A stretch of DNA of 7,364 nucleotides from assembly GCA_031264875.1 (NCBI GenBank), contig JAISDK010000241.1, positions 1-7,364 on the forward strand. Reading direction: 5' to 3'. This document shows positions 5,277-7,364 of the stretch, in pieces (the stretch's first letter is position 1; the number at the start of each line of letters is the position of its first letter). The position numbers were made by a program, and so were the translations under genes. This DNA is from Prevotellaceae bacterium. Lineage in GTDB: Bacteria; Bacteroidota; Bacteroidia; Bacteroidales; UBA932. Below the pieces are notes generated by a model, which searched no databases, was not told the DNA's origin, and saw only the letters and a list, made by a program, of their open reading frames with translations.

Positions 5277-6254
5277 ATGAAAAAAAATGTAGCAATACTT
5301 TACGGCGGCGATTCGTCGGAAAAAATTATCTCGGAACGAAGTTCTCTTACTGTCGAACAGCATCTTTCGAAAGAGAAATATTCCGCTTACAGAGTTTCTG
5401 TCAACGGTTCGGCATGGAATGTGGACATTGCCGGCGGGCGGTGTGTGCCGGTAAACAGGGATGATTTCAGTTTTGTTCTTGACGGTAAAAAGACTGTTTT
5501 CGACTGTGCATTTATAATTATACACGGAACGCCGGGTGAGAACGGGATTCTTCAGGCTTATTTCGATTTGACCGGAGTGCCGTACACAACCTGCGACGCT
5601 TTTGTTTCGGCGCTTACTTTCAATAAGTATGCCTGCAAATGTTACCTGCGCAGTCTGGGAATTGACATGGCCGACGATGTTTTGCTGAAAAGAACGGACG
5701 TTTTCGACCGGAACGCGATTGAGGAAAAAATTGCCTATCCCATGTTTGTCAAGCCAAATGCCGGCGGAAGCAGTTTCGGCGTTACAAAAGTACGGTCGGC
5801 TGCCGGTTTGGACGAGGCCGTCGAAACGGCGAGGAGGGAGGATTGTGATGTGATAGTCGAATCGTTTGTCGGGGGAACGGAATTGTCGCACGGCATATAT
5901 TCAACGGATAAGCGGACGCTTGAGTTTCCGGTGACCATGATAGTCAGTCAAAACGGGTTCTTTGATTATGAAGCTAAATATGAAGGCAAATCTGAAGAAA
6001 TCACTCCTGCTCCCATTCCCGAGGAATTGTCGAACAGGGTTAAATCGCTTACCAAAACAATCGCCAAACGTCTGGGATGCCGGGGACTGGTGCGTGTCGA
6101 TTATATATATTCCGCCGACAAGCTGTATTTTCTCGAAATAAATACTATTCCGGGAATGTGCGAAGCCAGTATTGTACCCCAGCAGATTCTGCACGCGGGA
6201 TTGAGCATATCGCAGGTACTCGACTGGCTGATAGAAGACCTGACTGACAATTAA
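5277..6254 (+). CDS. ddl: D-alanine--D-alanine ligase
   Basis: This cytoplasmic ATP-grasp enzyme joins two D-alanines, using ATP, to make the dipeptide end of the peptidoglycan precursor. The 325 residues carry the family motifs: ILYGGDSSEKIISE (7-20, Glu15 matching the substrate-binding Glu of E. coli DdlB), HGTPGENG (83-90), the ATP-binding stretch MFVKPNAGGSSFGVTKV (156-172, Lys159), YEAKY (231-235), and the Mg-binding end VRVD (272-275, Asp275) and FLEINTIPGM (285-294, Glu287 and Asn289). Tyr235 matches the Tyr typical of D-Ala-D-Ala ligases rather than the His of VanA-type D-Ala-D-Lac enzymes, so vancomycin-resistance chemistry is not expected. The start is set by the nearby promoter (-7 box at 5231). 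The stop codon lies in a heptamer repeat. Confidence 0.97.
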   Translation: MKKNVAILYGGDSSEKIISERSSLTVEQHLSKEKYSAYRVSVNGSAWNVDIAGGRCVPVNRDDFSFVLDGKKTVFDCAFIIIHGTPGENGILQAYFDLTGVPYTTCDAFVSALTFNKYACKCYLRSLGIDMADDVLLKRTDVFDRNAIEEKIAYPMFVKPNAGGSSFGVTKVRSAAGLDEAVETARREDCDVIVESFVGGTELSHGIYSTDKRTLEFPVTMIVSQNGFFDYEAKYEGKSEEITPAPIPEELSNRVKSLTKTIAKRLGCRGLVRVDYIYSADKLYFLEINTIPGMCEASIVPQQILHAGLSISQVLDWLIEDLTDN

Positions 6255-6282
6255 CAATGAACAATTAATAATTAACAATTAA
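6248..6282. repeat. Heptamer array at the ddl stop codon
   Basis: There are five seven-base units: CAATTAA (6248-6254), CAATGAA, CAATTAA, TAATTAA, CAATTAA (6276-6282). The first contains the ddl stop codon TAA (6252-6254), exactly as at the MATE gene. The array fills most of the 58-base gap to the next gene. Confidence 0.9.
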
Positions 6283-6312
6283 TGTCTGATTATTTAAATA
6301 AATAAAATTATA

Positions 6313-7188
6313 ATGAGGAAAATAATATTGGTTTTATGTTTTTTTGCGCTGAGTGTTAAAGTTGATGCGCAACCCGTAAATCTCGGTGTACGCGGAGGTT
6401 TGGCTATACCTAACATAGTGTCGGGGAGCGACAATCCGCTGAGTGCGGGTTATTCGTCGCGTTTTGCCGGTAATGGGGGGATATTTACCGAAATAGAGAT
6501 GAACAGTGTGTTTGCCTTGCGTTTCGGGGTGGAATATACCGGACAGGGAGGAAAACGGAATGGAGTCCAGACCATGTCGTCGAGCCAGCTGATTACGGAC
6601 ATGGCTGCGCAGATGGGCGGAAATATAACGGAAGAAATTGTAGCAATGCTCGGAGAAATGGCTGCATACGTTCCGCCAACTTTCCATGCCGATGTAAACA
6701 ACACAGTGAAATTCGACTACCTGATGCTGCCGTTGTCTTTACAGGCGGGTAAGACTCTTGGAAACGGTCCGTGCAGGATTTATGTGAATGTCGGTCCTTT
6801 TATTTCGTTTCTCATGTCGGGCGAACAAGTGTCCAAAGGTTCGAGCAAGCTGTATGCCGGAGCGGACAAAACCGCTACTGTATGGACAGGTATTCCTGCT
6901 GAAATACAGTCGCGTATTGCGGCAGGAGTTCCCGAACTGGCGAATATTCTGGAAAATGGCACGGAGTTCGGAACCTCGAATATTACGGGTGAAATACGTC
7001 CCGTAAATTTTGGCGCCCAGGGTAATATAGGACTGTCGTACCGGATGGGTAACTATAGTCATCTGTTTATTGAGGCCGGAGGAAACTATGGCTTTATACG
7101 GATACAGAAAAGCAAGTCGAATGGTGTGAACCATATCGGCTCGGCAAATGTAGTGATAGGATATTCTTTCAGAATTGTCTCACTGTGA
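6313..7188 (+). CDS. PorT-family outer-membrane beta-barrel protein
   Basis: The 291-residue protein has a cleavable signal peptide (MRKIILVLCFFALSVKVDA, likely cut before Gln20) and then alternating hydrophobic strands of a small outer-membrane barrel. Blocks typical of the PorT/OMP_b-brl_2 type appear in order: LGVRGGLAIPNI (24-35), FALRFGVEYTGQGG (67-80), FDYLMLPLSLQAG (134-146), IYVNVGPFISFLMSGE (156-171), NFGAQGNIGLSYRMG (232-246) and a closing strand ANVVIGYSFRI (278-288). Two longer inserts (about 85-130 and 172-228) are probably surface loops. The function of this particular protein is unknown. Such proteins are abundant in Bacteroidetes, so membership does not imply a role in type IX secretion. 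It follows ddl by 58 bases with no clear promoter of its own, so it may share the ddl transcript. Confidence 0.85.
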   Translation: MRKIILVLCFFALSVKVDAQPVNLGVRGGLAIPNIVSGSDNPLSAGYSSRFAGNGGIFTEIEMNSVFALRFGVEYTGQGGKRNGVQTMSSSQLITDMAAQMGGNITEEIVAMLGEMAAYVPPTFHADVNNTVKFDYLMLPLSLQAGKTLGNGPCRIYVNVGPFISFLMSGEQVSKGSSKLYAGADKTATVWTGIPAEIQSRIAAGVPELANILENGTEFGTSNITGEIRPVNFGAQGNIGLSYRMGNYSHLFIEAGGNYGFIRIQKSKSNGVNHIGSANVVIGYSFRIVSL

Positions 7189-7245
7189 TTGAGGTTGGAC
7201 GTTAAGTTCGGAAGATTGCTGTCGCAAAATCAACTTCCAATACAT

Positions 7246-7265
7246 CCGGCGGCTGAGACCGCCGG
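7246..7265. terminator. GC-rich hairpin after the barrel gene
   Basis: CCGGCGG (7246-7252) pairs perfectly with CCGCCGG (7259-7265) around CTGAGA. It lies 57 bases after the barrel gene stop codon and is the most stable short hairpin in this 176-base end region. No T run follows, so it may be a transcript-end stabiliser or a dispersed palindrome. Confidence 0.45.
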
Positions 7266-7335
7266 CTATGATAATAATTGAGCTATACTTCGTGCAGTCA
7301 TACAATCCCCTCCTATTCGATTATAGAAAATAACC

Positions 7336-7363
7336 ATTAATGATTAATGGTTAATGATTAATG
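7336..7363. repeat. Heptamer array at the right edge
   Basis: There are four units: ATTAATG, ATTAATG, GTTAATG, ATTAATG. The seven-base period matches the arrays at the MATE and ddl stop codons, but the unit differs. The array may continue beyond the window. Confidence 0.85.
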
Positions 7364-7364
7364 G

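Noticed and set aside
5256..7134. Minus-strand frames opposite ddl and the barrel gene
   Set aside because: They are antisense shadows of two well-supported genes.

Overview
The window looks like a chromosomal segment from a Bacteroidetes bacterium, probably of the order Bacteroidales. The reasons are the -7 elements of the TAnnTTTG type (3813-3820, 5231-5238), the lack of convincing Shine-Dalgarno sequences before the genes, a PorT-like outer-membrane barrel protein, and AT-rich spacers full of short tandem repeats. I cannot name a genus. There is no rRNA, tRNA, CRISPR array, transposase or phage gene.

Left part, minus strand (406-3467): grpE, dnaJ and a MATE-family multidrug exporter lie head to tail with gaps of 11 and 6 bases and look like one operon. 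GrpE and DnaJ are the nucleotide exchange factor and J-domain co-chaperone of DnaK, which is not in the window. Upstream of grpE is a promoter with the GG-N10-GC layout of sigma-54 sites, and just behind it a perfect 15-base palindrome. A housekeeping promoter can also be read over the same bases. Downstream of the MATE gene (1-405) there is no convincing gene. That stretch holds a 24-bp tandem repeat at the window edge, a four-copy array of 23-bp palindromic units, and a heptamer array that contains the MATE stop codon.

Middle part (3468-4254): a 787-base divergent spacer with a Bacteroidetes-type promoter, an uninterrupted (GA)17 microsatellite and a short reading frame across it whose length would change with repeat number. 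Then comes a YccF-family inner-membrane protein (4255-4713). The next spacer (4714-5276) holds a strong hairpin, a 32-codon reading frame that is only a lipoprotein signal peptide with lipobox, a set of inverted repeats that resembles an attenuator or a small palindromic element, three helically phased repeats, and a promoter for the next gene.

Right part, plus strand: ddl (5277-6254), D-alanine--D-alanine ligase of peptidoglycan synthesis, then a PorT-type outer-membrane beta-barrel protein (6313-7188). A second heptamer array starts exactly at the ddl stop codon, in the same phase as at the MATE stop. A related heptamer array ends the window. The protein genes are ordinary for this phylum. 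The unusual content is in the spacers.
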